DNA of 50,239 nt, taken from NCBI GenBank assembly GCA_024711155.1, contig JANJTK010000195.1, positions 1 to 50,239 of the forward strand, read 5' to 3'. The stretch comes from Burkholderiaceae bacterium. Lineage in GTDB: Bacteria > Pseudomonadota > Gammaproteobacteria > Burkholderiales > Burkholderiaceae_E. The translations under genes were made by a program, and so were the position numbers. This document shows positions 36,909 through 46,034 of the stretch, piece by piece; positions within the stretch are counted from its first letter, which is position 1; each line of letters begins with the position of its first letter. The notes beneath the pieces are model-generated. The model had not been told where the DNA came from. It ran no database searches and worked only from the letters and a program-made list of their open reading frames with translations.

Positions 36909-37850
36909 GTGCCTGTGTCGACGACGAAACCGAACCTGATTCGCACCAATTCCGTCGCGCGCGCGCTCGCCATTATCGGCGATCGCTGGTCGCTGCTGAT
37001 CCTGGGAGGCGCGTTCCAGGGCCTGCGCCGCTTCGGCGACTGGCGCGAGCGCATCGGGATCGCGAGCAACATCCTGACGAACCGGCTCGACCGGCTCGTC
37101 AAGGCGGGCTGCCTGAAGAAGGCGAAGGCCGACGACGGGCGCTGGCACGAGTACCGGCTGACGCAGATGGGCGCCGACCTGTACGCGACCGCGCTGATGT
37201 TCTGGCGCTTCGACCGCCTGTGGTCCGACCAGGCCAACCTGCAGCTGGCCGCGCTGTCGCACGTCTCGTGCGGCGACGACATCCACCCGCAGCTGGTCTG
37301 CGCGCACTGCCGGCGGCCGGTGCGCGCGCACGACGTGCGCTACGAGGACGGCCCGGGCGCGGGCTTCGAGAAGATGCCGCCGCCGAAGCTGAGCCGGCGC
37401 TCGTCGGTGCCGTCGGCGCCCGGGGAGGGCCGGCAGACGCTGTTCGGCGAGTCGATCGACGTGCTCGGCGACCGCTGGACGCAGCTGGTGCTGGCGTCGT
37501 TCTTCCTCGGGGCGCGCCGCTTCGACGAGATCCTCGGACACTGGAAGATCGCGACCAACATCCTCGCGAGCCGGCTGCGCAGCGCGGTGCAGGCGGGCAT
37601 GCTGCAGCGCCGCCTGTACCAGCGCGGGCCGGACCGCTACGAGTACCTGCTGACGCCGAAGGGAATGGACATCTACCCGATCGTGCTGACGCTCACGCGC
37701 TGGGGCGACCGCTGGCTCGCCGGCAAGGCGGGCCCGCCGTTGCTGCTGCATCACAAGTCCTGCGGCCACCGGCTCGAGCCGATCGTCGTCTGCGACCGGT
37801 GCGGCAACGAACTCGAGCCGAACGAAGTGTTCATCCGCGCCGGCGGCTGA
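36909..37850 (+). CDS. Tandem HxlR-family regulator with two cysteine clusters
   Basis: A 313-residue protein with an internal duplication. Each half has an HxlR winged helix: ARALAIIGDRWSLLILGGAF with GIASNILTNRLDRLVKAGCL in the first, and ESIDVLGDRWTQLVLASFFL with KIATNILASRLRSAVQAGML in the second. Each is followed by the same C-x9-C-x2-C cluster: Cys121, 131, 134 and Cys285, 295, 298. Ordinary HxlR proteins are about 110-150 residues and act as dimers, so this may be a covalent pseudo-dimer that senses metal, redox or thiol stress. The GTG at 36909 follows GGGGAG; upstream codons are not family-like. It diverges from the dehydrogenase and converges on the SDR gene. Confidence 0.87.
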   Translation: MPVSTTKPNLIRTNSVARALAIIGDRWSLLILGGAFQGLRRFGDWRERIGIASNILTNRLDRLVKAGCLKKAKADDGRWHEYRLTQMGADLYATALMFWRFDRLWSDQANLQLAALSHVSCGDDIHPQLVCAHCRRPVRAHDVRYEDGPGAGFEKMPPPKLSRRSSVPSAPGEGRQTLFGESIDVLGDRWTQLVLASFFLGARRFDEILGHWKIATNILASRLRSAVQAGMLQRRLYQRGPDRYEYLLTPKGMDIYPIVLTLTRWGDRWLAGKAGPPLLLHHKSCGHRLEPIVVCDRCGNELEPNEVFIRAGG

Positions 37851-37865
37851 GCGCAGCGCGCTCAG
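37847..37865. terminator. Hairpin formed by the two stop codons of the HxlR and SDR genes
   Basis: CTGAGCGC and GCGCTCAG form a perfect eight-base stem around AGC. The HxlR stop (37848-37850) and the SDR stop (37862-37864) lie within the arms. A bidirectional stop signal is plausible, although no T-run follows on either strand. Confidence 0.4.
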
Positions 37866-38626
37866 GCGGGCTCCTTGACCGTGATGCCGCCGTCGACCAC
37901 CAGCGTCTGCCCGGTGAGGTACGCGGCGGCCTTCGACGCCAGGAACACGGCGACGCCGCCGATGTCGTCGGGCATTCCGATGCGGCGCACCGGCGTGCCT
38001 TCCTCGACGTTCTTCAGCAGCTTGGGGTTCTCCCACAGCGCGCGCGAGAAGTCGGTCTTGATGAGTCCCGGCGCGATGCAGTTGGCGCGGATGCCCTTCG
38101 GGCCGTGCTCGATCGCGAGGCTCTTGACCAGCGAGAAGTCGGCCGCCTTCGACATTCCGTAGACCGCCAGCGTGCCGCTGCCCTGGTTGCCGCCGATGCT
38201 CGACACCACGATGATGTTGCCGCCTCCGCCCGCCTCCATGTGCGGCACCGAGAGGTTGCACAGCCAGAAGTTGCTCCGGACGTTGCTGTTCATGATCTTG
38301 TCGTAGGCCTCGTCCGGCATCCGCGTCATCGGCCCGAAGTACGGGTTGACGGCGGCGTTGCAAACGAGGATGTCGAGGCGGCCGAAGGCCTCCATCGCGC
38401 GCTCGACGAGGTTGCGCAGCTGCTCGCGGTCCGAGATGTTGCAGGGGACCGCGATCGCTTCGCCGCCGGCCGCGCGAATCCCGTCGACGACGGCCGCGCA
38501 GCCCTCGGCCTTGCGGCTCGAGACGACGACCTTCGCGCCCGCCCGCGCCATGTGCTCGGCGATCGAGCGCCCGATTCCCTTGCTCGAGCCGGTGACGATG
38601 GCGACCTGTCCAGTGAGTTCGAACAT
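37862..38626 (-). CDS. SDR-family NAD(P)-dependent oxidoreductase
   Basis: A 254-residue short-chain dehydrogenase: MFELTGQVAIVTGSSKGIGR with the TGxxxGIG cofactor motif, ILVCNAAVNPYFGP, the catalytic Ser in IIVVSSIGGNQGSG, Tyr and Lys in YGMSKAAD, and GPKGIRANCIAPGLIKTDFS. It probably interconverts a hydroxyl and a keto group on an acyl-CoA or related intermediate. The ATG at 38626 has GGAAGG ahead; an ATG 15 bases upstream is less likely. It is last in the minus-strand operon, after the binding-protein gene and a strong hairpin. It could provide the 3-hydroxyacyl-CoA dehydrogenase step missing from the opposite operon. Confidence 0.87.
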   Translation of the reverse strand: MFELTGQVAIVTGSSKGIGRSIAEHMARAGAKVVVSSRKAEGCAAVVDGIRAAGGEAIAVPCNISDREQLRNLVERAMEAFGRLDILVCNAAVNPYFGPMTRMPDEAYDKIMNSNVRSNFWLCNLSVPHMEAGGGGNIIVVSSIGGNQGSGTLAVYGMSKAADFSLVKSLAIEHGPKGIRANCIAPGLIKTDFSRALWENPKLLKNVEEGTPVRRIGMPDDIGGVAVFLASKAAAYLTGQTLVVDGGITVKEPA

Positions 38627-38660
38627 TGCTTGCCTTCCCATGCGGGTTGTTGCGCCGCTT

Positions 38661-38687
38661 CCCCGCCGGGGCGCCGCCCCGGCGGGG
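38661..38687 (-). other. Perfect 12-bp hairpin between the binding-protein and SDR genes
   Basis: CCCCGCCGGGGC (38661-38672) and GCCCCGGCGGGG (38676-38687) pair without mismatch around three bases. It lies within the 87-base gap after the binding-protein stop. No T-run follows on the minus strand, so it is more likely an RNA-stability or partial-attenuation element that makes the binding protein more abundant than the SDR enzyme. Confidence 0.55.
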
Positions 38688-38713
38688 GGCGACCCGGCGG
38701 CGCGCGCGGGGTT

Positions 38714-39895
38714 CTAGTTGCCGACGACGATCTCGGGCGAGACGCCGACCCAGCGGCCGCCCTGCACCTGCTCGATGCGCACGACCTCGGGATTCAGGTG
38801 GTTGTTGCGGAAGCCCACGCGCTTGTAGTTGATGAAGTCCTCCTGCTCGGCGCCGTTCATCGCCTTGACGAAGCTCTCGCTGCTGAGGCCGCGGCCTGCC
38901 CCCTGGACGCCCTTCAGGAACCAGTCGGTGTACGACCAGGCGAGCATCGCGTGCTCGTTCGGTTCCATGTTGAAGCGCTTGCGGTAGCTCTCGATCCACG
39001 CCTTCGCGGCCGGGCTCGCGGCGTCGGGCGAGACGATGTTCCAGCCGCCGACGCCGTACAGGCCCTCGACCGCGCCCTTGCCGAGCGCGGTGACGAGCTG
39101 CGCGCGCCCGGGCTGCCCGGTGAGCATCTTCACGTCGGTCCAGCCGATCTTCTTCGTTTCGGCCATCACGCCGATGGTCTCGCGGATCACGGTCGCCAGC
39201 ACGACGACTTCGGCACCGGCCTGGCGCATGCGCGCGACCTGCGACGAGAAGTCGACGTCGCCCGGCTTGTAGCTCGCCTCGGCGACCGGTTGCAGGCCGG
39301 CCGCGTCCATCGCCCGCTTGACGCCGGCGCGCACCAGCTCGCCGAGTGCGTCGCCCTGGTAGATGACGCCGATCTTCTTCGCGTTCCAGTTGCGGATCGC
39401 CCAGGTGAGCGACGCGGCGGTCGCGCCGTCGTAGTTGGTCACGGTCGTGTAGACGAGCGGGCTCCTGCCGCCCTGCGCCTGGATGATCGCCGACGCGCCC
39501 CACGGCGCGAAGTACACGGTCCCGGCCTCGACCGCGCCCTTGACGGCCGCGGCGTTGGTTCCCGAGCCGAACGAGTTGATGATCGCGAAGACCTCGTCCT
39601 TGCGCGTGAGCTTCTGCACCGCGCGCACCGCCTGCGCGGGCTGCAGCGCGTTGTCCTCGACGATCAGCCGCAGCTTGCGGCCGTGGATGCCGCCGGCCTC
39701 GTTCGCCTCGTCGATGCGCATCTGCATGCCGTTGCGCAGCTGCGGCGTCGCCGCGGCGGTCGGCCCCGACAGGTCGAGGTGCGTGCCGAGCACGATCTCG
39801 CTGTCGGTCACGCCGGCAGCGAACGCGGCGCCCGACAGGGCGAAGGCGCCGGCGGCGAGCGCGGCGGCGAGCTTGCTGGTGTTTCCGTTGCACAT
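38714..39895 (-). CDS. Branched-chain amino acid-type ABC transporter substrate-binding protein
   Basis: A 393-residue periplasmic protein of the LivK-like class. The N-terminus MCNGNTSKLAAALAAGAFAL, ending GAAFA, is a Sec signal peptide. The mature part starts GVTDSEIVLGTHLDLSGPTA and continues with NEAGGIHGRKLRLIVEDNAL and NSFGSGTNAAAVKG. The class binds leucine-type amino acids but also many aromatic and aliphatic acids or amides. Here it is encoded with the permease and ATPase genes livHMGF and an acyl-CoA synthetase, so a carboxylic acid is more likely than an amino acid. A GAGGAGA ribosome site precedes the ATG. It ends in TAG. Confidence 0.88.
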   Translation of the reverse strand: MCNGNTSKLAAALAAGAFALSGAAFAAGVTDSEIVLGTHLDLSGPTAAATPQLRNGMQMRIDEANEAGGIHGRKLRLIVEDNALQPAQAVRAVQKLTRKDEVFAIINSFGSGTNAAAVKGAVEAGTVYFAPWGASAIIQAQGGRSPLVYTTVTNYDGATAASLTWAIRNWNAKKIGVIYQGDALGELVRAGVKRAMDAAGLQPVAEASYKPGDVDFSSQVARMRQAGAEVVVLATVIRETIGVMAETKKIGWTDVKMLTGQPGRAQLVTALGKGAVEGLYGVGGWNIVSPDAASPAAKAWIESYRKRFNMEPNEHAMLAWSYTDWFLKGVQGAGRGLSSESFVKAMNGAEQEDFINYKRVGFRNNHLNPEVVRIEQVQGGRWVGVSPEIVVGN

Positions 39896-39940
39896 GGTGC
39901 GTCTCCTCTGGGTGCTTGCGATGGAAGTGCCTTCTTCGGG

Positions 39941-41766
39941 TCACTCCGGGTACATCGTGGAGATCAGTTCCGCGTAGCGCGCCGCCACGACCCGGCGCTT
40001 CAGTTTCATGGTCGGCGTGAGCTCCTCGTCCTCCGCCGTGAGCAGCTGGTCGATGATCCGGAAATCCTTCACCTGCTCGACGCGCGCGAGCTTCGCGTTG
40101 GCGCGCTCCACCTCGCCGCGGATCAGCTCGACCACTTCCGCCGCGCGCGTCAGGCTGGCGAAGTCGGTGAACGGCACCTGGCGCTCCTGCGCGAAACGCG
40201 CGACGCTGTCGTGGTCGATCATCACGAGCGCGGTCACGAATCGGCGCGACTCGCCGATCACCATCGCGTCGGAGATCCAGGGGCTGAACTTGAGCAGGTT
40301 CTCGATCGACGTCGGCGTGATGTTCTTGCCGCCCGACGTGATGATGATGTCCTTCAGGCGGTCGCGGATCGCGAGGTAGCCGTCGCCGTCCATTTCGCCG
40401 ACGTCGCCGGTGTGCAGCCAGCCGTCGGCGTCGATCGCCTGCGCGGTCTGGCCGGGCTGCCGCCAGTAGCCGGCGAACACGTTCGGGCCGCGCACGAGGA
40501 TTTCGCCTTCGGGCCCGATGCGCACCTCGCTGCCTTCGGCGCGCACGCCCGCGTACCCGAGCCGGATGCCGTCGGGAGGAGTCGCGGTGCACAGCCCGCT
40601 CGCTTCGGTCATCCCGTAGAGCTCGAGCAGCGAGATGCCCATCGACAGGTACCACTCGAGCAGCTCGGGGGCGACCGGGGCTGCGCCGGTCAGCGCGTTG
40701 CGGATGTTGTCCAGGCCGAGGAAGCGGCGCACGTTGGAGAAGGCCAGCCTGGACAGCAGGGCGAAGCGCAGCGCCAGCAGCGCCGGCACGGGGCGGCCGG
40801 CCAGCCGGAGCGTGGCGACCTGCCTGCCGTCGGCGACGGCCCGGCCGTAGATCCGGCGCGCCGGGCCGATCGCGTCGTTCATGAACAGCACGACCTGCGA
40901 GTGCAGCTTCTCCCAGAAGCGCGGCGGCGCGAACACCATGTGCGGCGCGACCTCGCGGATGTCGTTGAAGACGGTCGACGAATTCTCCGGGAAGTGCACG
41001 ATGTTGCCGAAGCGCAGCGGCATGTACGAGGTGGTGTTGCGCTCGGCGATGTGGCACAGCGGCAGGAACGACAGCGTCTTCTCGCCCGGGCGCAAGTCGG
41101 TGTACTGGTGCATGCACCCGACCTGGTAGGTCATGTTCCGGTTGCTGATCATCGCGCCCTTGGGCCGTCCGGTGGTGCCCGAGGTGTAGACCAGGAACGC
41201 GACGTCGTCGGCGCGCCCGGCGTCGATCGCCGACTCGAACGCGGCGGCGCCCTCGGCGCTGGCCGCGCGCTCGGCGCCGATCTGCATCAGGGTCGCGAAG
41301 TCGATCACCTGCGGGTCGGCGAAATCGCGCAGGCCGAGCAGGTCGATGACGACGATCTTGGCGAGCGCCGGGCAGTCGTCGCGCACCGCCAGGACCTTGT
41401 CGAGCTGTTCCTCGTTCTCGACCACGACGACGCGCGTCTGCGAGTCCTGCAGGATGTAGCGCACCTGGTCGGCCGACGAGGTCGGGTAGGCGCCGTTGCC
41501 GATCATCCCCATGCACTGCGTGCCCATGTCGACGTAGAGCCACTCGGGTCGGTTCTCGGCCAGCACCGTCACCACCTCGCCGCGCGCGACGCCGAGCGCG
41601 GCCAGCGCCAGTCCGGCCGCGCGGGCGCTCTCCCAGTACTCGTTCCAGCTCGCGGTGTGCCAGATCCCGCGCCGCTTGTGGCGTAGCGCGGGCCGCTGCG
41701 CCCATTCCAGGCAACGCGCGCGGTACAGCTTCTGCGGCGTGTCGTGGCCGAGGAACAGCGCGTCGC

Positions 41767-41770
<4 letters not shown>
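39941..41770 (-). CDS. Long-chain acyl-CoA synthetase (FAA1/FadD15-like, AMP-forming)
   Basis: A 609-residue ligase of the long-chain type: P-loop FLVYTSGTTGRPKGAMISNR, LELYGMTEASGL, GWLHTGDVGEMDGDGYLAIR and DIIITSGGKNITPTSIENLL, with a C-terminal LTPTMKLKRRVV. It differs from the 526-residue ligase of the other operon, so the island has two activating enzymes with probably different substrates. It is translationally coupled to livF (ATGA overlap) and lies 45 bases before the binding-protein gene. That arrangement, a liv-type importer with an internal CoA synthetase, suggests that the imported acid is trapped as CoA ester on entry. Confidence 0.9.
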
Positions 41771-42540
<770 letters not shown>

Positions 42541-42541
42541 C

Positions 42542-43300
42542 TCAGCCTCCCAGGTACGCGGCGACCACGTCCGGGTCGCGCTGGACTTCGGCCGGCGTCC
42601 CGACGGCGATCACCCGGCCCTGGTTCATCGCCATCACGCGGTCGGCAACGCCGCCGACCAGCGACATGTCGTGCTCGATCATCACGATCGTGATGCCGAG
42701 GTCGCTCCTGAGGTCGTCGAGCCAGAACGACAGGTCGCGCGTCTCCTCGGGATTGAGGCCCGAGGCGGGCTCGTCGAGCAGCAGCAGCTGCGGGTCGGTC
42801 GCCAGCGCGCGCCCGAGCTCGACGACCTTGCGCACCCCGTACGGCAGCCCCGAGACCGGCGAGTTGCGGTGCGGCTGCAGTTCGAGCAGCGCGATGATGT
42901 CCTCGGCCTTCTCGCGCGCGGCGGCTTCGGCGCGGCGCACGCCCGGCGTGAACAGGAATTGCGCGAACAGGCTCCCGACCGGGTAGCGGTGCCTGCCGAG
43001 CAGCAGGTTCTCCAGCACCGTCGCGTGCTCGAACAGCTCGATGTTCTGGAAGGTGCGTGCGATGCCGTGGTGCGCCATCCGGTGGCGCGCGAGCCGCGTG
43101 ACGTCGACGTCGTCGACGAAGACTGCGCCGCCGTCGAGGTCGAAGATCCGCGTGACCGCGTTGAACACGGTGGTCTTGCCCGCGCCGTTGGGGCCGATGA
43201 TCGCGAACACCTCGCCGCGCGACACCGAAAAGCTCAGCCCCGCGAGCGCGCGGATGCCGCCGAACGACAGCGACAGTTCCTCGGCGCGCAGGAAGCTCAT
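42542..43300 (-). CDS. livG: LivG-type ABC transporter ATP-binding protein
   Basis: A 252-residue ATPase: LSFGGIRALAGLSFSV, Walker A GPNGAGKTTVFNAVTRI, GIARTFQNIELFEHATVLEN, the LivG-like signature LPYGVRKVVELGRALA and Walker B LLLLDEPASGLNPEE. The insert LLLGRHRYPVGSLFAQ after the Q-loop is typical of LivG. The ATG at 43300 overlaps the livM stop as ATGA; the longer open frame upstream is only a shadow of livM. It works with LivF on the LivHM permease. Confidence 0.91.
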   Translation of the reverse strand: MSFLRAEELSLSFGGIRALAGLSFSVSRGEVFAIIGPNGAGKTTVFNAVTRIFDLDGGAVFVDDVDVTRLARHRMAHHGIARTFQNIELFEHATVLENLLLGRHRYPVGSLFAQFLFTPGVRRAEAAAREKAEDIIALLELQPHRNSPVSGLPYGVRKVVELGRALATDPQLLLLDEPASGLNPEETRDLSFWLDDLRSDLGITIVMIEHDMSLVGGVADRVMAMNQGRVIAVGTPAEVQRDPDVVAAYLGG

Positions 43301-44373
43301 CGGTAGCGCTCCGAGCGCATGTAGGACTTCACGCGCCGGAAGGTGTCGCGCCGGTACAGCGGGAAGTACTCGACGAGGCCCTTGAGCTTGAGCCAGCGGC
43401 CGAACAGGCCGCGCGGCTCGAACAGCACGAACGCGACCAGCACGGCCCCGAACACGAAGATCTCGAGCCCGGACTGGGAGGCGATGCGCTGGCCCAGCAG
43501 CGGCTTGACGTGCGAGATGAACGACGGCAGCGCACCGATCAGCACCGCGCCGAACACCGCGCCGCGCAGGCTGCCGAGGCCCCCGATGACGACCATCAGC
43601 AGCAGCTCCATCGACAGCAGCAGGCCGAAGGCCTCGGGGGTCAGGAACTTCAGGTGGTGCGCCATCAGCCCGCCGGCGAGCCCGCAGATCGCGGCCGACA
43701 GTGCGAACGCGAGCACCTTGTAGCCGGCCACGAAGATGCCCAGCGCGTGCGCCGCGGCCTCGCTGTCGCGCACGCCGACGAAGGCGCGCCCGGTGCGGGT
43801 GCGCATCAGGTTCGCGAGACCGACGATCACCAGCGTCAGCACCCCGAGGCTCAGGTAGTACAGCGGCCGCAACTGGCCGAAGTCGATCCCGAGCAGCTTC
43901 GGGTCGGCGACCGCGATGCCGTTGTAGCCGCCGGTCAGCGACTTCCAGTTGCCGAGCACGTGTTCGACGACGAAGCTGAACGCGAGCGTCACCATGGCCA
44001 GGTACAGGCCCGAGACCCGGATCGCGGGCAGGCCGATCAGCAGGCCGATCGCGGCGGCCGCGAATCCCGCGCAGGCGAGCGAGAGCGGCAGCGGCACGCC
44101 CTGCGCCATCAGCAGCGCGTGCGCATAGGCGCCGACGCCGACGAACGCGGCGTGGCCGAGCGAGACCTGCCCGGTGAACCCGGTGAGGACCATCAGCCCG
44201 AGGCCGGCGATGCACAGGATGAAGACGTAGGTGAGTTCGCCGACGTAGAACTTCGGCGCCAGCCACGGGAAGACGGCGAGCGCCGCCAGCAGCGCGCCGT
44301 AGGCGAGCCGCTGAGACGGGTAGCGCAGCAGCCTGAGCGGGTCCGAGTAGGAGGTGTCGTAGTCGAAGCGCAT
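43297..44373 (-). CDS. livM: LivM-type ABC transporter permease
   Basis: A 358-residue inner-membrane permease with roughly ten hydrophobic segments. Family hallmarks: GLMVLTGFTGQVSLGHAAFV, GVGAYAHALLM, LAFSFVVEHVLGNWKSLTGG and VVIGGLGSLRGAVFGAVLIG. The N-terminus is extended by about 30 polar residues with RYPSQRLAYGALLAAL, common in betaproteobacterial LivM. It starts one base after the livH stop and overlaps livG. Together with LivH it forms the channel. Confidence 0.91.
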   Translation of the reverse strand: MRFDYDTSYSDPLRLLRYPSQRLAYGALLAALAVFPWLAPKFYVGELTYVFILCIAGLGLMVLTGFTGQVSLGHAAFVGVGAYAHALLMAQGVPLPLSLACAGFAAAAIGLLIGLPAIRVSGLYLAMVTLAFSFVVEHVLGNWKSLTGGYNGIAVADPKLLGIDFGQLRPLYYLSLGVLTLVIVGLANLMRTRTGRAFVGVRDSEAAAHALGIFVAGYKVLAFALSAAICGLAGGLMAHHLKFLTPEAFGLLLSMELLLMVVIGGLGSLRGAVFGAVLIGALPSFISHVKPLLGQRIASQSGLEIFVFGAVLVAFVLFEPRGLFGRWLKLKGLVEYFPLYRRDTFRRVKSYMRSERYR

Positions 44374-44374
44374 G

Positions 44375-45259
44375 TCAGACCCGCCTGCCGTGGGCCTCGC
44401 CGAGGAGGCCGCGTGGCGCCACCACCAGCACCGCGATCAGCACGCAGTAGGCGGCGATGTCCTTGAAACCCTCGGGCCCGTAGACGCCGGAGACCTGTTC
44501 CACGAGGCCGATCACCAGCCCGCCGACGATCGCCCCCGGCACGCTGCCGAAGCCGCCGACCACGAGTGCGGCCATTGCCTTGAGCATCACGAACCACAGG
44601 CCGATGTCGACCAGCGCGATCGGCGCGAGCAGCAGTCCGCAGATGGCGGCGAGCGCTCCGGCGATCGCCCACACCAGCGAATTCAGCCGCTTGACGCGGA
44701 TGCCCGACAGGTAGGCCGCGAGCTGGTTCTGCGACGCCGCCTGGATCGCGATGCCGACCGCGGTGCCCCTGAGGAAGCGGAACAGCGCGGTCGTGAGCAG
44801 CAGCGCCGTGACGATGATGACCAGGCTCAGGTCGGCGACCACCAGGTCGCCGATGCGCGTCGTCGCGCCGGTCCACGGGGTCTGGTAGGTGCGCGACTCG
44901 GGGCCGAACGCCATGCTGACCGCGCCGCGGATCATGAACGCGAGCCCGATCGTCAGCATCACGCCGGCGAACTGCGGTTGCCCGACGATGATCCTCATGA
45001 CCCGCCGGTCGAGCAGCCACGCGACCAGCGCGACGGCGGCGATCGTCACCGGAACGGCCACCCAGAACGGCAGTCCCGCGACTTCGATCAGTCCCCAGGC
45101 GGTGAACGCAGCGAGCGTCAGCAGGTCGCCGTGGGCGAAGTTGAGCACCTCGGTCGCGCGATACGCGAGCACCAGACCGAGCGCGACCAGGCTGTAGATC
45201 GCGCCGATCGACACGCCGTTGATGGCGAGTTGGGCGAATTCGACGAACTGCGAGTGCAT
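44375..45259 (-). CDS. livH: LivH-type ABC transporter permease
   Basis: A 294-residue permease with about eight transmembrane helices: GVSIGAIYSLVALGLVLAYR, TEVLNFAHGDLLTLAAFTAW, and the coupling segment ALVVGGFGSVPGAIVGGLVI, all typical of LivH. It is the first gene of the minus-strand operon livH-livM-livG-livF-synthetase-binding protein-SDR, preceded by the best sigma-70 promoter in the window. The ATG at 45259 gives the family length; no strong ribosome site is visible. Confidence 0.91.
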   Translation of the reverse strand: MHSQFVEFAQLAINGVSIGAIYSLVALGLVLAYRATEVLNFAHGDLLTLAAFTAWGLIEVAGLPFWVAVPVTIAAVALVAWLLDRRVMRIIVGQPQFAGVMLTIGLAFMIRGAVSMAFGPESRTYQTPWTGATTRIGDLVVADLSLVIIVTALLLTTALFRFLRGTAVGIAIQAASQNQLAAYLSGIRVKRLNSLVWAIAGALAAICGLLLAPIALVDIGLWFVMLKAMAALVVGGFGSVPGAIVGGLVIGLVEQVSGVYGPEGFKDIAAYCVLIAVLVVAPRGLLGEAHGRRV

Positions 45260-45330
45260 CGTTTCGGCGACGGAAGCCTCGGCGGGGGCATGGGTGCGAT
45301 CGGCGCGGCCGGCCGCGGCCTTCGACGGGC

Positions 45331-45359
45331 ATCATAGGCGCGGTAGTTGCTTTATGCAA
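45331..45359 (-). promoter_or_regulatory. Sigma-70 promoter of the liv-type operon
   Basis: On the minus strand TTGCAT (45359-45354) and TATGAT (45336-45331) are separated by exactly 17 bases; matches are four and five of six. Transcription near 45324 would give a leader of about 65 bases to livH. TTGC and GCAA flank the -35 as a small palindrome (TTGC-ATAAA-GCAA), so a regulator may bind there. The 10-mer ACTTGCATAA is shared with the promoter at 26958-26987. Confidence 0.6.
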
Positions 45360-45454
45360 GTATGTCTCCGGAATGCAGATCGGCGATGCGGATCGGGGAT
45401 GCCGATCCGCTTTCGCGCGCGGCCCGCCGCGCGGGCCGGTCGCCACAGTCCGGG

Positions 45455-46030
45455 TCAGGCGATCGCGGCGACCAGCCGCGCGAAGGCGTCCGCGTCGGGG
45501 CGCGTGTTGTCGAAGCGCAGCAACTCGGGGAAAGCTGCCGGGTCGGGGTCGAAGCGCCGCTTTCGGTACTCGTCCCAGTGCTCGAGCTTGTAGCGGTCGC
45601 GCGGGTCGCCGCGCGCGACGATGCGTGCGCGCGCCAGCGCCTCGTCCAGAGTCACCCAGACCACCGATACGCGGGTCTGCGGCGGCACCCCGAGCGCGGC
45701 CGGGTCGAACACGCGCCGCGACCGGACTTCGCGCGAGAACGGTCCGACCAGCACGACGTTGACGTCGAGCGCGAGGTTCTCGGTGGCGATTTCGAGCAGC
45801 CCGCGGTATTCCTGGTCGCGAAGGTGCTCGAGGTAGGTCGGGCTGTCCCGGTCGTCCGGATCGCCGGTGAGCAGGCCCATCACCCTGGCGCTGTAGGCGC
45901 CGTAGACGGTGTCCTTGTCGAGCAGGCAGAAGCTCTCGCCGGTGCGCGCGTGCAGCAGCGGCACCGTGCGGCGCGCCAGCGTCGTCTTGCCGGTGCCTGC
46001 GTGCCCGGCGAAGAAGACGAGGCGCACCAT
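45455..46030 (-). CDS. P-loop kinase-like ATPase
   Basis: A 191-residue protein opening MVRLVFFAGHAGTGKTTLAR, a clear Walker A, followed by FCLLDKDTVYGAY and VNVVLVGPFSREVRS, as in small AAA/zeta-toxin-like predicted kinases. The conserved Asp in LDKD would hold the acceptor. It probably phosphorylates a small molecule, but I do not recognise a specific substrate. It is last in an operon after a Rieske oxygenase and a sulfurtransferase, four bases from the latter. No antitoxin-like partner is adjacent, so a toxin role is not supported. Confidence 0.75.
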   Translation of the reverse strand: MVRLVFFAGHAGTGKTTLARRTVPLLHARTGESFCLLDKDTVYGAYSARVMGLLTGDPDDRDSPTYLEHLRDQEYRGLLEIATENLALDVNVVLVGPFSREVRSRRVFDPAALGVPPQTRVSVVWVTLDEALARARIVARGDPRDRYKLEHWDEYRKRRFDPDPAAFPELLRFDNTRPDADAFARLVAAIA

Positions 46031-46034
46031 CGCG

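Noticed and set aside
36846-41714. Very long open frames on both strands (over 1,400 codons each) across the regulator, SDR, binding-protein and synthetase genes
   Set aside because: They are shadows of real genes: Arg/Ala/Pro-rich, without domains, and the true frames carry clear family motifs. High GC removes stop codons from the other frames.
45455-46030. Zeta-toxin of a toxin-antitoxin pair
   Set aside because: Only the P-loop kinase fold is shared; no small antitoxin gene is adjacent and the gene is the end of a metabolic operon.
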